Source: Tetrapyrgos nigripes (taxonomy: Eukaryota > Basidiomycota > Agaricomycetes > Agaricales > Campanellaceae). From it: a DNA stretch of 64,000 nucleotides. The translations under genes and the position numbers were made by a program. The stretch spans positions 1-64,000 of the forward strand of contig JAACJM010000177.1 of assembly GCA_013368315.1 (NCBI GenBank). The letters run 5' to 3'. Under the pieces are notes generated by a model. That model saw only the letters and a list, made by a program, of their open reading frames with translations. It was not told the DNA's origin and searched no databases. Shown here one piece after another: positions 22,563 to 33,013 of this stretch; the stretch's first letter is position 1; each line of letters starts with the position of its first letter.

Positions 22563-24084
22563 AACGCCCTGGACATGTAACACTCACTTTGTGCACTTCT
22601 ATTGAAGCCATTGAAGCTATCACTCCTAACAAACCCTTAACTATACTACTATGAACCACTCAGTACTGTCAACTGAGGTAACCCACATATAGATTCCTTT
22701 AGCAGAAGGCTCTAAAGCTCTAAGTCTAATTGATGCTATGTGTTTGCTATCCTTTTGTGCACTACAACTTCTTTGACTATCTCGCTTTCATCTTACTACC
22801 CTTTGACTGAGTCTATTCTTGCTACCTCATTGCATTACTACTCATCAATATCTTCAATACTTGCACACAAAGGCCAGAACCATTGTAACTCCCAGGCAAC
22901 AACTTCAACACACTTGACACACTTGACCTACACTCTCAGCTATCTCATTAGACTCCTACTAGACTGCTAGACTTCCTTATTTGGAGTTGCATTGTTTGTT
23001 TGTATCATGCTTTCATCACTTTGCTTGTCTGTGGCTTGTAACTATACAGTCTTACATAATCTCTTCCCTAGTACTTAAGGATTTTTCGTACACACTAGAT
23101 ACTCTCGATTTGTATGCTCCCTAGTACCCACCAGTGCCTATAGCAATAAGAGTCTCCTACACTTTGTTTGCAGTATCCACAAGAGTTCTAGCCCAAGAGA
23201 TAAAGTTAGGCTTTTGCCTTCAATTGTTTCGATCACTTCTACAAAGAGTCCAGTTACATTAAGTGGAGAGTCAACATAGTTGTCTGAGTTGAGAGAGGCC
23301 ATCCTGGTGTACTAAGTCCCATTCTAAACCCTGAGCCAGTTAAACTTCTTCATTTTCGCACTGTGCTCAGTTTGATTACAGGGTAGCTGCACCTCAGAAA
23401 GTCTGTGTACATAAATCCTTCTGCCCACCTCTTTCTTTACCATTGTATCATCCCAGGCACCCACAATCCAATCACCCCAACCCTTACATCCTATCCTATT
23501 CTTCCCCTCCTCCTCTTTGTTCATTTTGATCCCTTCAATCCCTTCAACAGGTTACACTTGTCACCACCATTGAACTTCCTTTTCTTTCAAAAGACAAGTC
23601 CAAGAGTCCAGAGCCAAGTGTAGTCCTACTGGGAGAGCTTTCACATCTCATACCCATGAACTAAAGAACTGTTTGGTTGTAGTGTTTTGTGGTTGAGTTA
23701 TTTTCACTGCAGACCTACAGTCAGTGTCTCAACGTCTTGGGAAGGACTGTCATGAACCTTTCATTCCTCGTTCAATAAACCCTTAGAAGGATTCTCAATC
23801 CTTCTTTATCTCTCCAATTGCTGCCACCCACTTTCCCCTAACGAGATCAACTTCTTCTGAGCTGGGTCATTTATCACTTCATAGTTGTCTGTGGATCTCC
23901 ATCATAAGACCTTAATTTATCTTCTCAATTAATTCCTCTAGAAACACGGACATTATTTGTAAAGTAGTATATATAGAGTAGGATACTCATCCTGTATCTT
24001 TACTCTAGTCTGGTCTTATCACATGGACCTTGCCTTATTCTACTCGATTCTTTAGTGTCACTGTCACCTCGCCTAAATATCTTC
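22563..24084. other. Unclassified 1.5-kb insertion in the propeller gene
   Basis: The coding sequence breaks after the block at 22562 and resumes in the correct order at 24085. The intervening sequence has only short frames, is pyrimidine-rich on the plus strand, and near its right end has a TATATAGAGTAGG box and promoter-like spacing reminiscent of an LTR. Terminal repeats and a target duplication could not be identified, so its class is open; a very long intron is possible but unlikely in this genome. Confidence 0.45.
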
Positions 24085-24366
24085 AGCTCAGTTCTGACAA
24101 GGACTCTTCCTCCAGGCAAGACTGTAGAGGATTATGCAGATCAGCAGATTGGACCAGAGCAATTCATTTGGTTTGGGGAGGACAACATAATTTTTGTGAA
24201 GAATGTCATGGATGACTACATTACTTCCAAAAAAGGTGTGTTGAACAGGACCCTTTGTTGATTACTTCTACTGACACATACAAAGGAGTTTATGCTATCT
24301 ACATGAAGAACCTTACCACAGTGTGCAAGAAACCTTGGTTGAAGTGTTTCCCAGAGGTGCTGGTCA
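24085..24366 (+). pseudogene. PD40/WD40-like propeller protein, middle fragment
   Basis: The frame reads VLTRTLPPGKTVEDYADQQI, then GPEQFIWFGEDNIIFVKNV and DDYITSKKG. After a frameshift it continues STDTYKGVYAIYMKNLTT and, in another frame, QETLVEVFPRGAG. It stops abruptly at the border of the CACTG element at 24367. The next residues of the gene (QPELS) are found at 46256, beyond the other end of the element. Confidence 0.75.
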
Positions 24367-24765
24367 CACCAGGGGCAAATGACGACCTGATTGCAACCCA
24401 GCGCATATCCAGTGCAGACCCAGCTCACACTCATGGGAATGCAACTTGAGTGCGTGCGTGATCCCGGCAGCAATTATTTGTTAGTATTTACTTAAGCATT
24501 TGTTGTGTAGATAGCCAAGTAATCAAATTTGATCATTTTTCATTTTTCATTGGCCTGCAGCACCCAAAAAGTTGCGGGTACTCTTGGTGCATGGTGTGGT
24601 ACCCCTGGTGCAGGTGTGATGGTGGCTGTGTCAACCACATTGAGGCGAAGTTCATTGCTTTGGCTTTTTCATCATTTCGGAGTGAATTCTGGCCATTGAT
24701 AATTACATCAGTACCTGTATATATTTGATATTCACATTCAGATCCAGGTTTTTAATCAGTAAATC
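24367..24765 (+). repeat. Left terminal inverted repeat of the CACTG element
   Basis: About 399 bp that recur inverted at 45854-46252. Strongly conserved blocks include ATCCAGTGCAGACCCAGCTC, GCAGCAATTATTTGTTAGTA and GATCCAGGTTTTT. Identity looks lower than in the element at 6611, so this copy is older. Confidence 0.85.
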
Positions 24766-26526
24766 TTGAGAAAGGGTGAGTCAAAAGAATATGCAATCTT
24801 CCTTGTAATTCGTCTTAGATTTGCACTGGGCATTCAAGAATTTATTACTTACCTTTTATTCATTTCTTCTTGACCCCCATAAAATCCCAGGATATTGTTC
24901 ATTTTTCTTTGCGCTTCCCTGAGATGAATTTGTAAACTGTGAGTAATTTTCTGCTGTATGTCACTGTATAAAATAATTCCCAGTATGTTTGGCATTTGAC
25001 TGATTTGGGCTAGCACTCATTGTAGTTATACTCACTTCTGATCCATTTAAAAGCTTTGCCTTGAGATGTTCTCCATGCTGTCTTGCTTGGACAAGTAAAT
25101 CATATAAATTTTGTAGTGGCACTCTATTGTACTGTAGAAAAAAATATTTGGACTGTTGTTGCAGCTCCAAAACCCAAACAAGAGATGGAACTTATGTGAT
25201 TGGCATAAATGTAGGTTTACTAAATGAGAAGCTATTATTTTCAACTCGAAAAGGCATCAAATTCCAGAATGAGAAGACTTCTGAAGAAATAGCTTCAGTG
25301 GTGCCACCTGATCTCTGGTATTTACTGCTATTGAGCTGAGATTACTAAGAAGGGATAAAAAATAGTTTTGGGGTCAGCCCAGTTGAGATATCAAATCAAA
25401 AGGGATGAATTTCTTTTGGCAAGCTTATCTGAGCAATGAAAATATCTCTGAGAATAACTGAGATTGAGGAAGAATGAAATTCCACAGAGTCCAAACAAAT
25501 AGGTATTCTCATTAATTGAGGATATGAAATCCTACATGCCATAAAACTATATTTTATCTTGACAAAAGAACAAGATAAACAACCAGGACATCAGGTCTGA
25601 CTCTAAACCTTTACAAGATAATGCAGATGTAAAATTCCACTGACTCTAGGAGTGATTGCTGACAGGTTTGTAGGTAAGATTGTGACTGGTTCTGTCTCTA
25701 ATACATACAAATATTTCAATCTGATATTCATTGCTTTACTACTGGGATCCACACCTAGTCCATATCTCATCTGCATCTAGCCTGTACCTAACCAGGCTAA
25801 CTGCACCAAGCCTGTATCTCGCCCACACCATAGCCCATATCCCACCTGCACCTAGCCCATACCTCACCTGCATTTACTCCCATATCTCACCTGCACCTAG
25901 CCAGTATCTCACCCAGACCTCACCTGTACTTAACCCACACTAGAATCTCTGTCGAGAATACGAATCCATTCTTAGAATATCTGTTTCTTTCGCTTCCTAA
26001 TCCTTTCTCCTCAAGGTGCCTCTTCGTGATCCGTAGTCTACATCTGCTTCACATATACCAGTTTGTACTGTATCAAACACCCCAGTTGTTTCCACTATCA
26101 TCGTGTGGACTCCTGGGGTGTGTATTACCTTTTGTACCTTCATTTATACTTTATACTTATTATATTTATCTACAGTACTTTTCATACTAATGTGTACTCA
26201 TTGTCTATAGATACTGTAGCAATCTAGTCATTTCCACTATCATCATGTGGATGCCTGGGTACTTTTCATACTAACATGTACTCATTGTCTATAATCTCAC
26301 TCACAACTCATAAACCTCCACTAGGCTGTTGCTATATCCAATTAACACTAGCAATTAGATACAAATTATACTGGTATGCAGCTCTAAATAACACACACAA
26401 GACACTCAGAGGCTAGACAACAGCTAGAGAATCCCATATGACCAAGGGAGAAGACAATATGAAGACCTATGGCAAACTGTGGGAGAATAATGATAAGTGA
26501 GTGAAAATAGATGATGACTGGGACAT
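24766..26526. other. Internal sequence of the CACTG element, left part
   Basis: Only short frames occur. A minisatellite-like stretch at about 25760-25935 repeats words such as CACCTGCACCTAGCCCATA about five to six times, and 26040-26300 contains a partial direct duplication (TTTCCACTATCATC(G/A)TGTGGA twice, TACTTTTCATACTAA twice). No transposase motif is seen. Confidence 0.4.
25760..25935. repeat. Short minisatellite, CACCTGCACCTAGCC type
   Basis: Imperfect tandem repeats of roughly 27-33 bp built from (C/A)TATCTCACCTGCACCTAG and variants. The frame across them (70 residues) is only a translation of the repeat. Confidence 0.6.
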
Positions 26527-29407
26527 TGTCATGAACTGCTACAGTTCTTTGCCCTCCTTCTTCTTTTACTTCACTGTTAAACTCGGAATTCCCACCCATA
26601 GTTGTGAGTATAATGCATAACATTGGAGAATAGCCCAAGGCATACATTGCATTATATCGGGACAACTCTCCTATCTGCTCCTTGAGCACTTTTATACAAT
26701 GCATTGTGTGTCTGGTATGATACACAATGCATAGTGGTGTGGGGGTTAGATTTAGGGTTAAGGTTAATAGGGCGGGGCGGGCCCTTCCTAATGGGGCAGG
26801 TGTTTTCCCATGGCTGCTGGAATAGTGGGCGGGGCCTTAGGGGTGGGTGTGGCAAGTTTTTTTCCCACGACTCGAAATTTGATAGAGCGGTGCAGGCGGC
26901 CAGGAGGGCCCAGAATCTGGAAATAGAATAGGGGTATAGGTTGTGGCTGGCTCAGAAAATGCAAAATAAATTCCTGGAGCCGGCGATAAAAAATGGTATG
27001 GGTAGATAAGATAGTGTATTTTGGGTTGCCAAATCCAAATATACAGTTATATTTCCAATATCTGCAGTGGTTATGGAGATATGGTCCAAATACTGTCCAG
27101 AATATAGCAAAAGAGCAGGATGGGTACTGGTCATTGCATCAAATCAGCTCTGATCATGATGAGGTTTGGTGTGATACTACATTTAACCTTTCTGGACCTG
27201 GGAATATAATTTATCATACTAGAGCATCAAATCCTGATGAGATATACCCAATTTACTCTCAAAAAAGTGAAAAACTTGGGATGGCCATGGGCACTGCATG
27301 TTATGGCATCTATTATAATTATGGATATGTGTACTAGGGTATTCTGGGTCTCTGAATCCGAATATTTACTTGGATAAGCTCTATATGCTTTGGTTCTGCT
27401 GATATTGAGCACTTGCCCCTAAATATAGGTACCTGTGGCACCCACAAATATGCCACTTATAAATTTGTTTGAGTGGGTGGATAAATATTTATTAATACCC
27501 ATAACCGGAATATAAAATCAGAATCTTTATATCTTCAACATAAAAGACTCTATTTCCAATTTATTCCCAAAAAATGCCCAAAAAAGCGAAAAAGTGAGAT
27601 GGCCATGGACAGGGCATGTTATGGCATCCAATATGATTATAGATATGCCTACTAGGGTATTTTGGCTCGCTGAATCCAAATATCCACTTGGATAAGCTCT
27701 TATATGTGCCAATAAGGGTGGAAATTAGGGCTATCTTTGCTGTCTAGGGCATAAATTGAGAATAGAGTCCTTGAACTTGGGCATATGGGTGATATGACTT
27801 TATATTCATGTTTGGAGCATCAATCAACACTTTTAAGCCAACTCAACCTATTTTATAAGGTACATATTTGCAGGTGCCACAGATACCTATGTTTAGGGGT
27901 AAGTACTCCATATCAGCAGAACCAGAGTATGTAGAGCTTATCCAAGTGGCTATTTGGATTCAGCGAGCCAAAATACCCTAGTAGGCATATCTATAATCAT
28001 ATTGGATGCCATAACATGCCCTGTCCATGGCCATCTCACTTTTTCGCTTTTTTGGGCATTTTTTGGGAATAAATTGGAAATAGAGTCTTTTATGTTGAAG
28101 ATATAAAGATTCTGATTTTATATTCCGGTTATGGGTATTCATAAATATTTATCCACCCACTCAAACAAATTTATAAGTGGCATATTTGTGGGTGCCACAG
28201 GTACCTATATTTAGGGGCAAGTGCTCAATATCAGCAGAACCAAAGCATATAGAGCTTATCCAAGTAAATATTCGGATTCAGAGACCCAGAATACCCTAGT
28301 ACACATATCCATAATTATAATAGATGCCATAACATGCAGTGCCCATGGCCATCCCAAGTTTTTCACTTTTTTGAGAGTAAATTAGGTATATCTCATCAGG
28401 ATTTGATGCTCTAGTATGATAAATTATATTCCCAGGTCCAGAAAGGTTAAATGTAGTATCACACCAAACTTCATCATGATCAGAGCTGATTTGATGCAAT
28501 GACCAGTACCCATCCTGCTCTTTTGCTATATTCTGGACAGTATTTGGACCATATCTCCATAACCACTGCAGATATTGGAAATATAACTGTATATTTGGAT
28601 TTGGCAACCCAAAATACACTATCTTATTTACCCATACCATTTTTTATCGCCGGCTCCAGGAATTTATTTTGCATTTTCTGAGCCAGCCACAACCTATACC
28701 CCTATTCTATTTCCAGATTCTGGGCCCTACTGGCCGCCTGCACCTCTCTATCAAATTTCGAGTCATGGGAAAAACTTGCCACACCCACCCCTAAGGCCCC
28801 GCCCACTATTCCAGCAGCCATGGGAAAACACCTGCCCCATTAGGAAAGACCAGGTAAGGAAATTGTTTGGTGGCCCTCACTATGCATTGTATCCTTCTCA
28901 TAATATACTCATGTGGAGTCTTGTCCAGATATAATGCAATGTATGGCTTGGGCTATTCTCTGCATACAATGCATAATTCTTACAACTACAGCTGGAATTC
29001 CTACATCACTCGTCTATCGCTTTTCCCTGTTGATTTACACTCAGATTCACACTCAACGAACTCTATAAACTTACATCAAACTCTATAATAACTGTCAATC
29101 ATCCTTTTCATGATCCAGTACCTTTATCTATCCATATTTGATCTATCATTCTTATCTTTGATACACCATATGGCATTGTTCTATTAATACTTACTTTTTC
29201 CCATCTCTTCGTATTTCTTATATATACCTATGATCTCTTGTTCACTTCGTCTCTGCTCCGTACTACTACTACGCAGTGTAGAGCCTAGTCCGCCTACTCA
29301 TCTATCTCTCTCTATTCATCTATAACTCTTCCAATCTATTTGTCTTCCATTCGCTCTCTTTCAACGTGTGACTTGGGTGGTTATTGAATGTATCGACAAC
29401 CTTGACA
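26527..29407 (+). repeat. 5' LTR (about 472 bp) interrupted by a fold-back element
   Basis: LTR sequence occupies 26527-26592 and 29002-29407. It ends TATCGACAACCTTGACA. Compared with the 3' LTR at 37895-38376 it lacks a short block after GATCTCTTGT (near 29233) and has a small insertion (TTCCATTCGC near 29345). Confidence 0.85.
26593..28993. mobile_element. Palindromic fold-back element, 2401 bp, 8-bp target duplication
   Basis: GGAATTCC occurs on both sides (26585-26592 and 28994-29001), while the intact LTR has a single GAATTCC at this point. The two arms, about 26593-27708 and 27926-28993, are inverted copies around a centre at about 27816. The ends have the related motif TAGTTGT(G/A)AG. 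Each arm carries a 114-residue frame (27337 end on plus, 28296-28640 on minus) that differs at two residues only, so the arms are very similar. The 8-bp duplication suggests a hAT-like mechanism, but no transposase is present. Confidence 0.85.
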
Positions 29408-30889
29408 CTTGAACGAATCTCATACACCCACCTCACTATCTTGAGTCCTCTCCTCGTCTATTCTGTTCATCGTTATTCTCAAATACCCTTTCCCTCATCC
29501 ATCCTCATCTTCATCCATACTGCAAACGTTGTTCTCCCTCATTGCAAATTTGAGTACGTTTTGATTGCTTAGCAGACACTACTTCGAGTATTGGTGTAGC
29601 AACAACCATCCCCCTTTTCATATACATCATCTACCCTGGCTACTAGACCAATCCAGTTTATACCCACAGCTTATACTGCTGAAGACTGCCACCGACCACC
29701 ATACCTGTTCCCACCACAACTAGTGGACATCCATAGTCATTACAACCACTCACAAGGAATTAGGAAACAGCCGTGGCTCTACAACGACAGTTTTATCTGT
29801 ACTGAACGTTGGATTTGGAAATTCAGACTAGGTGAAGTAGCCTTGTCCAGATATTCATACATCCAAACCACTTATAACCACAAATCCGAGGAATACACCA
29901 TTAGGATTAGTGGTCCTTTCTACATCAGAGACTACAATGAAGAACACCTTCCCCTTTTCCTCAATCCAGAACAAGACGACCCTCTTCCATTCCTGCCTAC
30001 TTAGTTTATGACAAGTCAACGGTCCACATCTGCAGATCCAAATATCCCTTGTGCAGATCGTCCACACACTTACTGTCAAGAACAGGTCAGGCTGGGCTGG
30101 CAACCTCTCAGGCCACCACACAGATGCAATAGACGAAGCAACAGAACAAAGGGAATAGATAATGAGAGAGCCAAAGGTATGGCCAATGTCTACATAGTAC
30201 TGAGACAGTGCTGAGCAGTATGGACTAGAGGGAATACAAGTGGACAGACTGGGGACCTATCTACGAAGCCCTGAAGTATATATGATCAAGAGAATGAAGA
30301 GAAGAAGCCTAAATCAATAGGTACTGATGGAGAGGAAGAACTATGGAGAAATGAAGGAATAATGGAAGAATCAAGGAGAAACAAGGTATAACTATGGAGA
30401 AACACCTGGAAGAACCATAGAAGTGACAGGGACAAAGGAAGTGAAGCAAAGAAGAAGGAAAACAAAGAGAAACAAGATCTAGATGAGCCAAAGTACTGGA
30501 AAGAAGACTAGAAGCAAAAGGAATCATGGAAACATTGGAAGCAAAGTAAGCATGAGGGAAAACAAATAGATACAAGAGCTGGATAAGCTAAAGTACTGGA
30601 AAGAAAATAGAAGTGAAAAGAATGAAGGAAAACAGGGTGTAGAAGCGAAGGCATGAAGAGATTCATGACACTTACTGGTCCAAATCAAAACAAGACTGTT
30701 ACTATAGTCCATACGGATTCAGAAATCCTTGGAAATTCTGTAGCGAGTTACTGTGCCTCAACAGATACAACAGACAAAGACTCCCTTTAAATGTTTCCTT
30801 CAGCCCACCACTCCAAGTTATAACTGACAATCAGGAATTGGAGATTCAAAAAGCACATCCCCTTATCGACTCTGAAACCAAACCAGAAC
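29408..30889. other. 5' leader and degraded gag region of the Gypsy copy
   Basis: No primer-binding site could be named with confidence. Frames are short; one of 93 residues (29723-30004) is not recognised. The stretch 30220-30660 is very purine-rich on the plus strand and has two diverged copies of a TAAAGTACTGGAAAGAA-type block, perhaps a low-complexity insertion. Confidence 0.35.
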
Positions 30890-32940
30890 AAGGATCATCT
30901 ACCCCTACAAACACTCAACCGAACCCAGAATCATCTTCCCTCGTACCTCCTGATCAACCTTCTGAATCAGACCTGTTACCAAATCCACCTTCCAATGATC
31001 CATCAAACCCTTCCTGAAGCCCTTCTCCTAATCCATCAGAACCAAATGACCCTTCTTCTCCCACAATTCCGTCTGCCAAAGGACCATCAGTAGCCCCTCG
31101 TCGCCCACCTTCCCCTTCCTCACCAAATCCATCTTCATCAGATGGCTCAGTCATGTCTGATACAACCCCTACTGAACCTAATAGTACCTCTGAAAGAGGG
31201 AGGAAACCTGATGCTTTCAATGGAGAACGTAACGAGGCAAAACAGTGGTTAGCCTTGTTTAACAACTACTTGCGTATGAATAAGGGCAACACCTGTAGTT
31301 GTAACTGCCATGCATAGTATATAGGCAGTACTCACACAACACAATGCGTAGTCAACAGTCCTAGCATATGATGCATTGTATGGCTATTTTCATACCATGC
31401 ATTTTGTGCACAATATTCTACTATGCCACACATGGTATACCTTAAGTGGATATGGCAGGTTTTTCCCACAGCTGGTAATTTGATGTAGCAGTGGACAGGG
31501 CCTTAGGGGGCAGTGGGGCAGGTTTTTCTCATGCCTCAAAATTTGACGGGAGGTGCAGAATCTGCAAATCAAATAGGGGTAGTAGCTGTGGCTGGCTCAG
31601 AAAATGTAAAATAAATTCCTGGAGCTGGCAATGAAAAGTGACATGAGCATATAAAAGGGTGTGTTTTGAGTTGCTGAATCCAAATATGCAATCAGATTTG
31701 AAATATCTGCAGTGGTTATAGAGATATGGCCAAAGTACTGTTCAAAATACAGCAAAAGAGCAGGATGGGTACCGGCCATTGCATTCAATCAGCTCTGATT
31801 ATCATGTAATCTGGTAGGATACTGCTTTTAGATTCTCTAAACATAGGAATAACATTTATTTTATTATATAATCAATGCCTGGTGAGATATCCTTAATTTA
31901 CTCTCAAAAAAGTGAAAAATTTGGGATGGCCATGGACACTGCATGTTATAGCATCTAATATAATTATGGATATGTTTACTAGGGTATTTTGGGTTCCTGA
32001 ATTGGAATATCTACCTGGATAAGCTCTATATTCTGTGGTTCTGGTGATATTGAATACTTACCCCTAAATATAGGTACCTGTGGCACCCACAAGGATATTC
32101 CGATTCAGGAACCCAAAATACCCTTGTAAACATATCCATAATTATATTAGATGCTATAACATGCAGTGTCCATGGCCATCCCAAATTTTTCACTTTTTTG
32201 AGAGTAAATTGAGGATATCTCACCAGGCATTGATTATATAATAAAATAAATGTTATTCCTATGTTTAGAGAATCTAAAAGCAGTATCCTACCAGCTTACA
32301 TGATAATCAGAGCTGATTGAATGCAATGGCCGGTACCCATCCTGCTCTTTTGCTGTATTTTGAACAGTACTTTGGCCATATCTCTATAACCACTGCAGAT
32401 ATTTCAAATCTGATTGCATATTTGGATTCAGCAACTCAAAACACACCCTCTTATATGCTCATGTCACTTTTCATTGCCGGCTCCAGGAATTTATTTTGCA
32501 TTTTCTGAGCCAGCCACAGCTACTACCCCTATTTGATTTGCAGATTCTGCACCTCCCATCAAATTTTGAGGCATGAGAAAAACCCACCCCACTGCCCCCT
32601 AAGGCCCTGTCCACTGCTACATCAAATTACCAGCTGTGGGAAAAACCTGCCATATCCACTTAATATGAGCAACGACTGTCCAACATTCCCAAGGTCGTCG
32701 ATGTCTCAAAGTACCCCTCAACACTTCCCTCCTCGTGCTGTCAGGACGGCTGAAATATCTACTCCAACCCCATTGTCGTCGTCTCATTTGGCACCTGTAA
32801 CAGTAGCTCAGACATCGTCATCTCGTAATGTAATCAAGGACATCTCTGATATGGTTAACAAGGTTAAAGGTTTGGAAGGAGAAGAGAAGGAACAGGCAGC
32901 CGTATACCTAAAGGACATTATGTCAAAACTGGATTTTTGA
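30890..32940 (+). pseudogene. Gypsy gag, split by the second fold-back element
   Basis: Left part (30890-31290): Pro/Ser-rich sequence with an in-frame TGA near 31015, then RKPDAFNGERNEAKQWLALF and NNYLRMNKGN. Right part (32666-32940) reads SNDCPTFPRSSMSQSTPQ, a Ser-rich section, and VKGLEGEEKEQAAVYLKDIM before a TGA at about 32938. The KPDAFNGERNEAKQW block is the usual start of the gag core in fungal Gypsy elements. Much of the expected gag core between the two parts is not visible, so additional deletion is likely. Confidence 0.65.
31291..32665. mobile_element. Second fold-back element, 1375 bp
   Basis: Arms of about 572 bp (31441-32012 and 32092-32664) are inverted copies around a centre at 32052, with a spacer of about 80 bp. 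The sequence is related to the element at 26593 (shared blocks such as TGGCTCAGAAAATG and CAAAATAAATTCCTGGAGC). The left end ACCTGTAGTTGTAA matches the end motif of that element; the right end lacks it. Flanks AGGGCAAC (31283-31290) and TGAGCAAC (32666-32673) look like a mutated 8-bp duplication, and joining them continues the gag frame. Confidence 0.75.
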
Positions 32941-33013
32941 ATCACTCCCCTGCTACGTCGTCAGGAGGAGTTGTACAATACGTCGGACAATGTAAGAACA
33001 ATCGATATCATAA

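Noticed and set aside
25061..25339. 92-residue frame as a transposase of the CACTG element
   Set aside because: No DDE motif or other transposase hallmark; too short.
26743..26770. TTAGGGTTA-like words suggesting telomere repeat
   Set aside because: Only one or two imperfect units are present, inside the left arm of a fold-back element, and not in a tandem array.
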